64,000 nt of DNA. It comes from Anaerolineales bacterium UBA2181. GTDB lineage: Bacteria > Chloroflexota > Anaerolineae > Promineifilales > UBA4811. Made by a program: the position numbers and the translations under genes. The notes under the pieces were generated by a model. It did not search any database. It was not told the DNA's origin and saw only the letters and a list, made by a program, of their open reading frames with translations. Of this stretch, positions 1 through 8,513 are shown piece after piece; position 1 is the stretch's first letter; the number at the start of each line of letters is the position of its first letter. The DNA lies in assembly GCA_002328075.1 (NCBI GenBank), contig DCVT01000031.1, positions 310,001 to 374,000 on the forward strand, written 5' to 3'.

Positions 1-88
1 GCGGGAAGTCAGACCCGTTCAGGTGGGCGAAGGAACAGCCCGGCCGATTGAAGGGGCTTGACAGGGTGAATGGAGCATTGCGATCTTC

Positions 89-117
89 TTGTGTCATCAT
101 CGCGTCCAATATATAGT
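89..117 (+). promoter_or_regulatory. Candidate promoter for the HNH-containing helicase
   Basis: A TTGTGT (89-94) and TATAGT (112-117) pair is separated by 17 bases and lies about 50 bases upstream of the chosen helicase start. The -35 match is weak. A perfect TTGACA at 58-63 lacks a -10 at the right distance. Inference from consensus only. Confidence 0.35.
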
Positions 118-166
118 AGGTGGGCCATGCGGGCGTATGCGTCTGCCCAAGCGGCGGAGGATTCAC

Positions 167-2716
167 ATGTCTGTCAGTTCGGTGCTCGAACAACTGCAGC
201 GAAACCCCGGCTTTATGAAGCAGGTAGCTGCGTGGGAGCATGTCGGACCTCGGCCGCCGCGTTTTGGCGACCCACCCGGCGATCTGTACCCTGACCTGAT
301 CGATCTGTTGCGTCGGCAGGGAACGTGGCCGCTCTACCTGCATCAGGCGCAAGCAGTTCAGGCCACACTGCGGGGAGAGCACGTTGTGGTCGTCAGTGGA
401 ACTGCGTCGGGCAAGACTCTCTGCTACAACTTGCCGGTGATCCAGACGCTGCGCTCTGATCCATCTGCGGCGGCACTCTATCTCTTTCCCACCAAGGCTT
501 TGGCGCAGGACCAAAGGGCGGCGCTCGACGAGCTGATCGGTGGCCTACCCGGCCAAAGGCCGGAAGTGAACCTCTACGACGGCGATACCCCAACCGCGCG
601 CCGGTCCGCAATTCGCCGGGCGGGTGGCATAGTTCTAAGCAACCCCGACATGTTGCACGCCGGCATCCTGCCTCATCATCCCCGGTGGGTGCAACTCCTG
701 GCCAACCTTCGGCTGGTGGTTCTGGATGAGATCCACGCCTACCGAGGGGTGTTTGGCAGCCACGTGGCCAACCTGCTGCGCCGTCTGCGACGGATATGCC
801 GCTGGTATGGCAGCGATCCCAGGTTTGTCTGCACCTCGGCCACCATCGCCAACCCGGCCGAACACGCGGCAAAACTGATAGAAGCGCCGGTCACACTGAT
901 TGGACCGGAGCACGATGGAGCGCCGCGGGGAGAGCGGCATTTCATCCTACTGAATCCACCCATGATCAACCCCACGCTCGGCATCCGGCTGAGCGCGCTG
1001 GACGAGAGCGTCCAGATCGGCGGTGAGTTCCTGCAAGCCGGGGTTCAGACGGCGCTTTTCGCCCGCGCTCGCCTCACCACCGAATGGGTGTTGGCCGCAC
1101 TCAGGGATCATCTGTCATGCTCAACTCTCCAAGCCGCGCAGCTTCAGGGGTACCGGGGCGGCTACCTGCCGGCCGAAAGGCGAACCATCGAACACGGTCT
1201 TCGCCAGGGCACCGTTCGGGGGGTTGTGGCGACCAACGCGCTGGAATTGGGGGTTGATATCGGCGACCTGGGTGCCTGCGTTCTGGTAGGATACCCGGGA
1301 ACGGTGGCCAGCACCCGACAGCAAGCCGGTCGCGCCGGCCGGCGCCGCGGCAGCTCGGCGGCGGTGCTGGTGGCAGCACCCAACCCGCTGGATCAATACA
1401 TCGTGGCTCATCCCGACTTTTTGATGGGTCGCAACCCGGAAAGGGCGCTCATCAACCCGGACAACCTCTCCATCCTGGTGAGCCACCTGCAGTGCGCTGC
1501 CTACGAGCTCCCTTTTTCGGCCGGCGAACCCTTTGGATCCGTCGGTGATGTGACCGACCTGCTGGATTTTCTGCGCGAGGAAGGGTTTCTATACCGTGAA
1601 CGAGAGACCTACCACTGGGTAGCGGACACCTACCCGGCCGCATCGGTCTCGCTGCGCTCTGGGAGTGCGGAGCGGGTGATCATTCAGGACGTGTCGGTCC
1701 TCGGCCGCCCGGAGGTGATCGGCGAGTTGGAGCGGGAGAGCGCGCCTATCTTGCTGTACGAGGGTGCCATCTATCCGCACCAGGGGCAGAGCTACCTGGT
1801 GGAGAAACTGGATTGGGCGGGATTGAGGGCGGATGTGCGGCCCGTCACGGTAGAGTATGTGACTCGTGCCAGCAGCAGCAGCACGCTTGAGGTGTTGCAG
1901 ATCGACCAGTTGGTTGAGACTGGGCAAATCACGCGTGCGCACGGCCGCGTTCGGGTCAACAGCCAGGCCACCGCTTTCCGCAAGCTCAAACGGTCCACCC
2001 ACGAGACGTTGGGATGGGGTGAGATCGATCTGCCTCCCCAGGTGCTAGAGACGACCGCCTATTGGTTCACACTGGCGCCTGACCTGGCCCGGCAGCTGAT
2101 GGTGGATGGTGTTCTGCCTGCGCCGCTGGACTATGGGCTGAACTGGACGGCGCAAAAGGCCAAAGCGGTGGCGCGGGACGGCGGCCGCTGTTGTCGGTGC
2201 GGGGCGCCCGAGCGGCCGGATCGGCGCCACGATGTGCATCATCTGCAACCGTTCCGGACCTTCGGGTACATTCCAGGTCAGAACGATTGGTACCGGCCGG
2301 CCAACGCGCTGGAAAACCTGATCACCCTCTGTTCCGCGTGTCACCGGCAGGTGGAAGCCCAGGTGCGGATGCGCAGCTCGCTGGCCGGTCTGGGCAGCGT
2401 GTTGCGCAATCTGGCGCCGCTCTTTCTCATGTGCGATACCCATGACATATTCGTCCTGACGGACAACCCGGCCGGCGGCAGCCAGGGGCCGACCGTCACG
2501 GTCTATGAGCGGGTACCGGCCGGAGTGGGTTTCAGCCAGCAGCTCTACGAACTGCACGTCCAGTTGCTGGCAGCGGCTGAGGAGTTGATCCGGCGGTGCC
2601 CCTGCCTGGATGGATGCCCTGGTTGTGTGGGTCCAGGCGGTGAGGTGGGACCGGAGACCAAGGCAACCACGCTGGAACTGCTGGACGCCATTGGGGGAAA
2701 AAGAAGCGCCCGCTAA
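167..2716 (+). CDS. MrfA/YprA-type DEAD/DEAH helicase with an embedded HNH nuclease domain
   Basis: Predicted 3'-5' superfamily 2 DNA helicase of the MrfA/YprA type (DUF1998 family), a group linked to DNA repair; the 849 aa protein is probably cytosolic. Visible motifs are Walker A GTASGKT (about residues 78-84), a DEIH box (187-190), a C-terminal helicase domain with a QAGRAGRR motif VI, and the C-terminal cysteine cluster CPCLDGCPGC (about 811-822) typical of the zinc-binding end of the family. Between the helicase core and that end, at about residues 665-727, is a complete HNH-type module: CCRCG, then HDVHH, then NLITLCSACH. Family members I know lack this module. The ATG at 167 is chosen because GGCGGAGGA sits 6 bases upstream; an in-frame start at 89 has no ribosome site. 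Helicase assignment is firm; coupling to cleavage is inference. Confidence 0.88.
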   Translation: MSVSSVLEQLQRNPGFMKQVAAWEHVGPRPPRFGDPPGDLYPDLIDLLRRQGTWPLYLHQAQAVQATLRGEHVVVVSGTASGKTLCYNLPVIQTLRSDPSAAALYLFPTKALAQDQRAALDELIGGLPGQRPEVNLYDGDTPTARRSAIRRAGGIVLSNPDMLHAGILPHHPRWVQLLANLRLVVLDEIHAYRGVFGSHVANLLRRLRRICRWYGSDPRFVCTSATIANPAEHAAKLIEAPVTLIGPEHDGAPRGERHFILLNPPMINPTLGIRLSALDESVQIGGEFLQAGVQTALFARARLTTEWVLAALRDHLSCSTLQAAQLQGYRGGYLPAERRTIEHGLRQGTVRGVVATNALELGVDIGDLGACVLVGYPGTVASTRQQAGRAGRRRGSSAAVLVAAPNPLDQYIVAHPDFLMGRNPERALINPDNLSILVSHLQCAAYELPFSAGEPFGSVGDVTDLLDFLREEGFLYRERETYHWVADTYPAASVSLRSGSAERVIIQDVSVLGRPEVIGELERESAPILLYEGAIYPHQGQSYLVEKLDWAGLRADVRPVTVEYVTRASSSSTLEVLQIDQLVETGQITRAHGRVRVNSQATAFRKLKRSTHETLGWGEIDLPPQVLETTAYWFTLAPDLARQLMVDGVLPAPLDYGLNWTAQKAKAVARDGGRCCRCGAPERPDRRHDVHHLQPFRTFGYIPGQNDWYRPANALENLITLCSACHRQVEAQVRMRSSLAGLGSVLRNLAPLFLMCDTHDIFVLTDNPAGGSQGPTVTVYERVPAGVGFSQQLYELHVQLLAAAEELIRRCPCLDGCPGCVGPGGEVGPETKATTLELLDAIGGKRSAR

Positions 2717-2736
2717 CGGGGGTGTTAGCGGGCGCT
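2698..2736 (-). terminator. Rho-independent terminator of the minus-strand trmD-GHL10 operon
   Basis: A perfect 13-bp stem (2705-2717 with 2724-2736) and a 6-base loop are followed, reading the minus strand, by TCTTTTT. There is no U-run on the plus side, so it serves the minus operon although it overlaps the helicase stop codon. Confidence 0.8.
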
Positions 2737-2899
2737 CGCGCCAAAGGAGGAAACAGCAACGAGCCTGGATGGGGGAGGGCCATTACCCCAGGCCCAATTA
2801 CACCACAAATGATACCCGCGTCGTGTCTGCCTGCCGAGTGAAGCTGGGCATATTCTACAAGTGACATCTGTCACAAGACGGGGTCTGGCACCAGACCGA

Positions 2900-4297
2900 T
2901 TAGTGTGTCCAGGAGCGAGGTGGCACGGCTGCCGGCTCGGCGTACGGGCCGTTCGCCAGATCGTCGAAATAGCCCCCGGCTGCCAATCCGCTGTAAGAAA
3001 AGATGGCATGGCCGGCGGTGCCGATGGCCCGGGCGGCGGCGATGCGGTTGGCGATCTCGTCAAACGAGCAGTAGCCGGCCCCTATGCCAGGGATCACCCA
3101 CCGGCCGCTGCTGCTGGACTGAAAGTCGGCCACCAGTGTCTGCCAGACTGCCAGCGTCCAAAAACCTTCATAGGGGCAGCCCCCGTAGTTGGCGGGGTAG
3201 ATCATGGGCATGATGCTGTCAACGTAACCACCCTGCACCCAGGCCTTGGAGTCCTGGTAATAGTCATAGTAGCCCTGGGACACACTGCTCCACCCCCATT
3301 CGGGCTTTGTTTGATAGATGGGCCAGACGGCCGCCGAGAGCCAGAGAGCTGGCTTTTTGGCGACCATCGCCTGGTAAAATTTGCTCACCGTCCCGTTGAT
3401 CTGCTGCCGCTGCCAGCTGGCGTAGGTGGCGTTGGTACGTGGGTCTGGGCAGGATTGCCATCCGTAGTAGTACTGGCTCACCGGGTCGCATGAAGTGTTG
3501 GCGCCACCGTAACGGATGTGGTCCAGGTGAATCCCGTCGATGGCGTAGCGCGTCATGAGGTCGTTGGCAAGGGCCACGTATTGCCCGTCCCCGACATAGG
3601 ACGCTGGCGTGGCGCGGAGGTAGCCGCTGCAATGGGTATTGTAGGACGTGTCCCATTGCAGCCCATTGAGCTTTCCCGCGGTCGTGCCTTCGCCGGCCTC
3701 AAGCACGTAGTAGAAATGCTCGGGCGTCGTGTGGGGCGGTGGGTTGACACAGCTATCCCACACAGGATAGACGTTGAGGTAGGCATGGAGCTGGATTCCG
3801 CGGCCGTGGGCCGCGTTGACAAAGTGGGCCAGCGGGTCCCACCAGGGGTTGGGTGCCTGACCCAACTGCCCGCCGGTGACCCGCTGCGCCCAGGGTTCTA
3901 GCCCGGGGGCATAGTAGGCATCGGCTGCGCCGCGCACCTGGAAAAAGATGACGTTGAACCCGGCATACGCCGCGTTGGCCACAATCTCGTCAATCTTGGC
4001 CGGGCTGGCGGGCTGGCCATAGATGGTCCAATCAAACCGGCTCACCCAAAGCCCGCGGACCTCATCGTTCGGCTGCGGGGTCGGTGTAGGGGTCGGTGGG
4101 GGTGGCGGTTTCAGACGGTACACGGTGGGAAGAAAGACCTTGGTGGGTGGCCGGTACCGAAAGATGGCGGGGAGATAGGCTTCCGGGTTGAGGGTGGCGC
4201 TGCGGGCCACGGCCAGTCCGCCAACTGCTGCCAACACCATGGACGCGAGCAGCAGCCATCCGATCCGAGGTCGGCCTCCAGGTTTCCGGGTTTCCAT
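2900..4297 (-). CDS. Secreted GHL10-type (DUF187) glycoside hydrolase-like protein
   Basis: A 465 aa exported protein. A basic N-terminus and one hydrophobic segment (about residues 12-32) look like a signal peptide or signal anchor without a lipobox. A Pro/Thr-rich linker (PTPTPTPQP near residue 70) precedes a (beta/alpha)8-type domain that starts RGLWVSRFDW and contains NVIFFQVRG and DGIHLDHIRYGG. These are hallmarks of the GHL10/DUF187 family of putative glycosidases. The linker holds two FLP/YLP-type motifs (YLPAIFR, FLPTVYR), a pattern seen in surface proteins of this lineage. It is last in a minus operon, 19 bases after its neighbour. Family assignment is good; the substrate cannot be read from sequence. 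Confidence 0.82.
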   Translation of the reverse strand: METRKPGGRPRIGWLLLASMVLAAVGGLAVARSATLNPEAYLPAIFRYRPPTKVFLPTVYRLKPPPPPTPTPTPQPNDEVRGLWVSRFDWTIYGQPASPAKIDEIVANAAYAGFNVIFFQVRGAADAYYAPGLEPWAQRVTGGQLGQAPNPWWDPLAHFVNAAHGRGIQLHAYLNVYPVWDSCVNPPPHTTPEHFYYVLEAGEGTTAGKLNGLQWDTSYNTHCSGYLRATPASYVGDGQYVALANDLMTRYAIDGIHLDHIRYGGANTSCDPVSQYYYGWQSCPDPRTNATYASWQRQQINGTVSKFYQAMVAKKPALWLSAAVWPIYQTKPEWGWSSVSQGYYDYYQDSKAWVQGGYVDSIMPMIYPANYGGCPYEGFWTLAVWQTLVADFQSSSSGRWVIPGIGAGYCSFDEIANRIAAARAIGTAGHAIFSYSGLAAGGYFDDLANGPYAEPAAVPPRSWTH

Positions 4298-4316
4298 TTG
4301 CTGATCCCTTCGTCTC

Positions 4317-5690
4317 TCACGCGGCGCGGTGTTCTGACCGCGGGTCGGTCCGGCGGATGATGTCGCTCACCGTCTGCTGATTGAATCCCCTGAACCCTTC
4401 TCCGCGCTGGATGTTTTCCAGGTGGCTGCCGACAGCTCCTTCATCAGCCAGGCGTTGGTGCTGGGCCAGATCGATCTGGCCGGCGGCGCGGAGTGCGACC
4501 AACCGGTCGCCGGGGACTGCCCAACGCTCGCCCCGGGTAAAGGCTTGCTGCAGGAACGGGAACTCGCTGAAAGGTCGCATCATCTCTACCCCTCGTTGGG
4601 CCAGATCGGCCGTGGCTTTGGCAAAAGCGCAGCGGGCAGCGAGGTGGTGCAGGCCGGCGGATAACATGGATTCACCGTGCAACGCGCACCACAGGCCCAC
4701 GGTGCCCAGCTCGGGCCGCGGTTCCAGCAACCGGTGGGTCAGGTCCGCCTGTGCCTCGTCTGGTGCCAGGTCCACATCGGCGAAAACCGTTAGGCCGCAG
4801 GCCGGCTGGTACAAGACCTGGGCGCCCCACCCGGCCTCGGACCCGGCGTAGAAGCGCTCCCGGGGTTGGAATCCCAGCGCGGTCAGGATCTGGACCAACT
4901 GTGGAAAGCACTCGCGTGAACTCCGAAAGGTATGGTGGTCATGGTTGGCCCATCCCAACCCCAGCCTTTCCTGGCGCGCTCTCTGAACCTGGCCCGCCCA
5001 ATTGCGTCGCTGCCAATAAGCGCGTTCGGCCGCAAAAGCCGCCCAGGCAGCCATATCTGCACCTAATTCGCCGGCCAGGCCCTGGGCCAATCGCAGAGTC
5101 GCCGCCATACCCTCTCGCGGTTCGTGCCAGTCTCGAGGCCGCGATGCCCACCGTTCATAGGCCGTCAGGTATCGCTCCGCATAATCGGCGGGCATCCTGA
5201 CCGGGATCAATCCCGCGTGTCCGCGCCGTTCAACTACCCACACGTTGACGCTGTCGGTCTGCCAGGCCAACGCCCGGCGGAAGGGACCCAGCGGTGACCC
5301 TTCGATCGGGTTCGACAGCCTCTGAGCCGACAGAAAGGCAGCTATATCCTCTACCTGGATGGCCGCCACCAGCATGGTGCCTGGCTCGGCCGGCGTCCCA
5401 GCACGCAGGATCAGGCGGGGAAAGACAGCCCCCGGGTGGTGGAGCACCTTGTCGCCGGCCTGAACCGGAACAGCGTGTGGCTCAAAGCCCAGGTTGGCCA
5501 GTTCTCGTCGCGGGCGGTCGCCGTCGGCCAACACCACGTGGTCGAGCCAGTCAACCAGCCGGGTGCTGGTATGGCTCAGCAATCCGTCCGCCAACCGGGC
5601 AAAGGTTGGCAACCCGGTTGTCAGGGCCTTGACAAACTCCTCCGCCTCGGGGTGGCGGAGCCACTGAAAGGTTTCACCTGGCTGGGTCAT
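4317..5690 (-). CDS. Conserved protein of unknown function, possible VOC-like half
   Basis: A 457 aa predicted cytosolic protein with no signal peptide or membrane segment; I do not recognise the family. The second half contains ANHDHHTFR followed by LTALGFQPRERFYAGSEAGW and a strand-rich stretch. This resembles the metal-binding beta-alpha-beta-beta-beta unit of VOC/glyoxalase or DUF1338 enzymes, but the match is only by eye. The first half contains two Trp-rich helices around residues 195-255. The start is supported by GAGGA 5 bases upstream. It lies between the TrmD-AKR fusion and the GHL10 gene and is probably co-transcribed with both. Confidence 0.6.
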   Translation of the reverse strand: MTQPGETFQWLRHPEAEEFVKALTTGLPTFARLADGLLSHTSTRLVDWLDHVVLADGDRPRRELANLGFEPHAVPVQAGDKVLHHPGAVFPRLILRAGTPAEPGTMLVAAIQVEDIAAFLSAQRLSNPIEGSPLGPFRRALAWQTDSVNVWVVERRGHAGLIPVRMPADYAERYLTAYERWASRPRDWHEPREGMAATLRLAQGLAGELGADMAAWAAFAAERAYWQRRNWAGQVQRARQERLGLGWANHDHHTFRSSRECFPQLVQILTALGFQPRERFYAGSEAGWGAQVLYQPACGLTVFADVDLAPDEAQADLTHRLLEPRPELGTVGLWCALHGESMLSAGLHHLAARCAFAKATADLAQRGVEMMRPFSEFPFLQQAFTRGERWAVPGDRLVALRAAGQIDLAQHQRLADEGAVGSHLENIQRGEGFRGFNQQTVSDIIRRTDPRSEHRAA

Positions 5691-5746
5691 GGTTTCCTCG
5701 CAACAGGCTCTCGGCGGGTTACTGGCATTGCCTGAGAGAGCCCGTG

Positions 5747-7453
5747 TCAGCTGTCAGCAATCCCGTGCCCGCCCCGGCCCCGGCCGACCCACTCGGTGGG
5801 GCTGTTCCAATCCGCCGCTTTCCACGGCATCTTTTCCGGCCGAACCAGGGGCATGATGTCCCGCAGAAACGCCAACCGCTCGACGTCGGACATGGGCGTG
5901 AATGATTGGGCGATTGCCAGATTCTCCTCCAGTTGATGAATGGTCTCCATGCCCACGATCACCGTGCTGATCGGCAGGCTGAACGCATACCGTAGCGAGC
6001 GCTCCACCTCGTGCGTCAGGCTGCCCAACCCCAGCACTTTCATGCCAACCGTTGCCACTCCGCGAAGGTTGGCCAGGTGGAGCAGCTCCTCCGCAGCGCT
6101 CAAGATCAGGTGGTCCAAAGCGGAGGTTGCTACCAACACGCTGTCAAACGGAAAGCGGTCCAGCGCCTCCACCAGAATCTGGGGATCGGTGTGGCAACTG
6201 ATGCTGACGTACCGCACCAGGCCCTCGTCGCGGGCCTGAATGGCTGCCTCCAATGCCCCACCCGGTCCGGTCATGGCGTCCAGCCGGGCGTAATCCCACA
6301 CGTTGTGCAGTCGCCACTCGTCCACGCGGTCGGTCTGCAGTCGCTCCAGGCTCTGCTCCAGCTGGCGCCGGGCGCCGTCTCGCGAGGTGTCCCAGGTCTT
6401 GGTGGCGATCCACATTTCGTCGCGCCGAAAACGGGCCACCTGACCCAATCGTCTTTCAGACTGACCGTTGGAATAGATCCAGGCGGTGTCGAAATAGCGG
6501 AAGCCGCGGTCGATGGCGGTGTTGACCATCTGAATGGCCGTATCCTCGCTGCATCCGCGCTCGTCAACAATCTGTTCTGCGCCAAAGCTGAGAATGGCAA
6601 AACGTTCGCCGGTCTGGCCAAAGGGCCTGGTTTCCACGGCGCCTGAGCTGTTCTGGTCCCTGTCAGGTGGTGCCGCATCGACGTTCCGCGGCCGGGTGGG
6701 GGAATCGGGTGGTGTGGGTTCATTACCGCTGCCTGGCAGGCCATCGACGAAAACCCGGTCTTTGGCCGACAGCGTGGCGCGGGCCAACAGCTCCGGCCTG
6801 CGTTGCCACGTCCGTAGAAGCGCCTGCTCGCGGCGCCACTGTTCGATATGAGCATGGTTGCCCGTCTGCAGGACCTGCGGAACCTGCCACCCGCGAAACA
6901 CGGCCGGCCGGGTGTATTGGGGACCCTCAAGCAGGCCACTGGCGTGGGAATCGTCCTCGGCCGCCCAGCGGGCTCCCAAGACCCCTGGAACAAGCCGGGC
7001 AACGGCGTCCAGCACGACCATAGCCGCCAGTTCGCCGCCGGTCAGCACATAATCGCCGATGGACAACTCGTCGGTTGCCAGGTGCTCGCGGATGCGTTCG
7101 TCAAACCCCTCGTACCGACCGCAGATCAGCGCCAGTTGGGCGTGGGCGGCCAGGTCCTGGGCCACTCGTTGGGTCAGAAGCCTGCCTTGTGGGGTGAGCA
7201 GGATGACCGGGCACGGTGCCGGGTCACCCAGCACCGATTCCACTGCCCGGAAAATGGGTTCCGGTTTGAGTACCATCCCTCCGCCACCCCCGTAGGGAGT
7301 GTCGTCGCACACGTGGTGCTTGTCGTCCGTGAAGGCGCGGATATCATGGATGGCGACCTGAATCAGGCGGATCTCCTGGGCTCGCCTCAGGATGCTCTCC
7401 GTCAGGGGGCCGTGAAACATCGCCGGGAATAGGGTAAACACATCGAACCGCAT
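5747..7453 (-). CDS. trmD: TrmD tRNA (m1G37) methyltransferase fused to an aldo/keto reductase
   Basis: A 568 aa open frame joins two enzymes. Residues 1-240 are TrmD, the SPOUT methyltransferase that makes m1G at tRNA position 37. Visible motifs are DDTPYGGGGGM, CGRYEGFDERI, LSIGDYVLTGGELA and SGLLEGPQYTRP. A Pro/Asp-rich linker (about 243-272) leads to an aldo/keto reductase (about 273-568) with the catalytic set Asp322, Tyr327, Lys352 and His383 visible in FDTAWIYSNG, TKTW and LHNVW. No stop separates the halves. A GTG codon (residue 273, bases 6635-6637) at the natural AKR start could also produce a separate reductase. TrmD normally sits with rpsP, rimM and rplS; none is here. Confidence 0.88.
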   Translation of the reverse strand: MRFDVFTLFPAMFHGPLTESILRRAQEIRLIQVAIHDIRAFTDDKHHVCDDTPYGGGGGMVLKPEPIFRAVESVLGDPAPCPVILLTPQGRLLTQRVAQDLAAHAQLALICGRYEGFDERIREHLATDELSIGDYVLTGGELAAMVVLDAVARLVPGVLGARWAAEDDSHASGLLEGPQYTRPAVFRGWQVPQVLQTGNHAHIEQWRREQALLRTWQRRPELLARATLSAKDRVFVDGLPGSGNEPTPPDSPTRPRNVDAAPPDRDQNSSGAVETRPFGQTGERFAILSFGAEQIVDERGCSEDTAIQMVNTAIDRGFRYFDTAWIYSNGQSERRLGQVARFRRDEMWIATKTWDTSRDGARRQLEQSLERLQTDRVDEWRLHNVWDYARLDAMTGPGGALEAAIQARDEGLVRYVSISCHTDPQILVEALDRFPFDSVLVATSALDHLILSAAEELLHLANLRGVATVGMKVLGLGSLTHEVERSLRYAFSLPISTVIVGMETIHQLEENLAIAQSFTPMSDVERLAFLRDIMPLVRPEKMPWKAADWNSPTEWVGRGRGGHGIADS

Positions 7454-7459
7454 GCCGCA

Positions 7460-7468
7460 ATTCTAGCA
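7460..7468 (-). promoter_or_regulatory. Extended -10 promoter of trmD, probably leaderless
   Basis: The minus strand reads TGCTAGAAT, an extended -10 (TGnTATAAT type), with only 6 bases before the trmD ATG. Transcription would begin at or next to the ATG, leaving no room for a ribosome-binding site. Confidence 0.5.
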
Positions 7469-7509
7469 CAGCGGAATACCGACCGCTACTCGCAGGTCAG
7501 GGATTGGAG

Positions 7510-7515
7510 TATAAT
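7510..7515 (+). promoter_or_regulatory. Candidate -10 element for the polysaccharide cluster
   Basis: A perfect TATAAT lies 68 bases upstream of the rmlD ATG. No convincing -35 is visible at 16-18 bases, so this is a weak call. Confidence 0.35.
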
Positions 7516-7583
7516 GACCTTGCTGCGCCGGACGCGACGGCCGACTTGATGGTCGGGTTGCCCCTGCGCAGGGAGTACAACCC

Positions 7584-8471
7584 ATGAGAGTGTACATCAC
7601 CGGTATCCAAGGCCAATTGGGACAGGCGCTGGTCCGGCGGTGGTCGCCATCGGCTGAGGTTTGCGGTGGAGATCTTCCGGAGGTGGATATCACCCTGGCG
7701 GAGAGCCTGACCCAAGCCATCGCTGAGGCCCGACCGGACCTCGTCGTTCACTGTGCGGCGATGACCGACGTGGACGGCTGTGCTCGAAATCCGCCAGCCG
7801 CTCTGCAGATCAATGGCCTGGGAACGCAGAATGTGGCACTGGCTTGCCAACAGGTAGGGGCGTCGATGGTGCACATCAGCACCAACGAGGTGTTCAGCGG
7901 CCGGTGGGACGCGGAGCAGGCCCGCCCGTACCACGAATTTGATGCGACCGATCCCATAAACCCGTATGGGGCCAGCAAGGCCGCCGGCGAGTGGTACGTA
8001 CGGCATCTGCTCGGCCGATTTTTCATTGTTCGGACGTCCTGGCTCTACGGCTCTCAAGGGCGCAATTTCATCCACACCATCCAGGCGGCGGCCGACAAAC
8101 ACGGTGCGTTGCGGGTGGTCACGGACGAGGTCGCTAACCCCACCTGGGTTGAGGACCTGGCGTCGGCTGTTGTACGGCTGGCCGAATCCGGCCGACATGG
8201 TGTGTATCACCTGGTCAACGAGGGATACTGCTCCCGCTACGCTCTTGCCCGGCGGATTCTGACGCTGACCGGCCGGGACCAGGTGCCGGTGGCCCCCATC
8301 GTCCGGAGCCAATGGCCCCGGCCCTCTGTCCCGCCCGCCTTTGCACCGCTCGCGAACCACTGCGCGGCCGCGTTGGGAATCCGGCTCCGTCCCTGGGAGG
8401 AAGCGCTGGCGGCCTATCTGGACACGGCTGGATCCAGCGTGCCATCCGACGTGGCCGGTCCGACCGGCTAG
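7584..8471 (+). CDS. rmlD: dTDP-4-dehydrorhamnose reductase-like NAD(P)-dependent oxidoreductase (RmlD)
   Basis: A 295 aa cytosolic short-chain reductase of the RmlD/RfbD type, which catalyses the last step of dTDP-L-rhamnose synthesis (reduction of dTDP-4-keto-L-rhamnose). The N-terminus has a Rossmann glycine pattern TGIQGQLG. Further on are HISTNEVFSG and the catalytic Tyr-Lys pair in NPYGASKAAGE, plus RTSWLYG, typical of RmlD. The length matches the family. GGGAG lies 8 bases before the ATG. It begins a plus-strand glycan cluster whose next gene is a rhamnosyltransferase-like GT2. rmlA, rmlB and rmlC are not in the window. A related sugar-nucleotide reductase role cannot be excluded. Confidence 0.85.
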   Translation: MRVYITGIQGQLGQALVRRWSPSAEVCGGDLPEVDITLAESLTQAIAEARPDLVVHCAAMTDVDGCARNPPAALQINGLGTQNVALACQQVGASMVHISTNEVFSGRWDAEQARPYHEFDATDPINPYGASKAAGEWYVRHLLGRFFIVRTSWLYGSQGRNFIHTIQAAADKHGALRVVTDEVANPTWVEDLASAVVRLAESGRHGVYHLVNEGYCSRYALARRILTLTGRDQVPVAPIVRSQWPRPSVPPAFAPLANHCAAALGIRLRPWEEALAAYLDTAGSSVPSDVAGPTG

Positions 8472-8513
8472 AAGGCTCGTGCGGTGGTTGCTTGGTTGCC
8501 CCATCGATCCGCC

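Noticed and set aside
58..63. Perfect TTGACA upstream of the helicase
   Set aside because: No -10 hexamer lies 16-18 bases downstream; the TTGTGT/TATAGT pair fits better.
70..294. Plus-strand 74 aa frame at the left edge
   Set aside because: It overlaps the helicase start in another frame, has no ribosome site and looks like shadow sequence.
2861..3493. 210 aa plus frame opposite the GHL10 gene
   Set aside because: Antisense shadow of a well-supported family protein, with no family features of its own.
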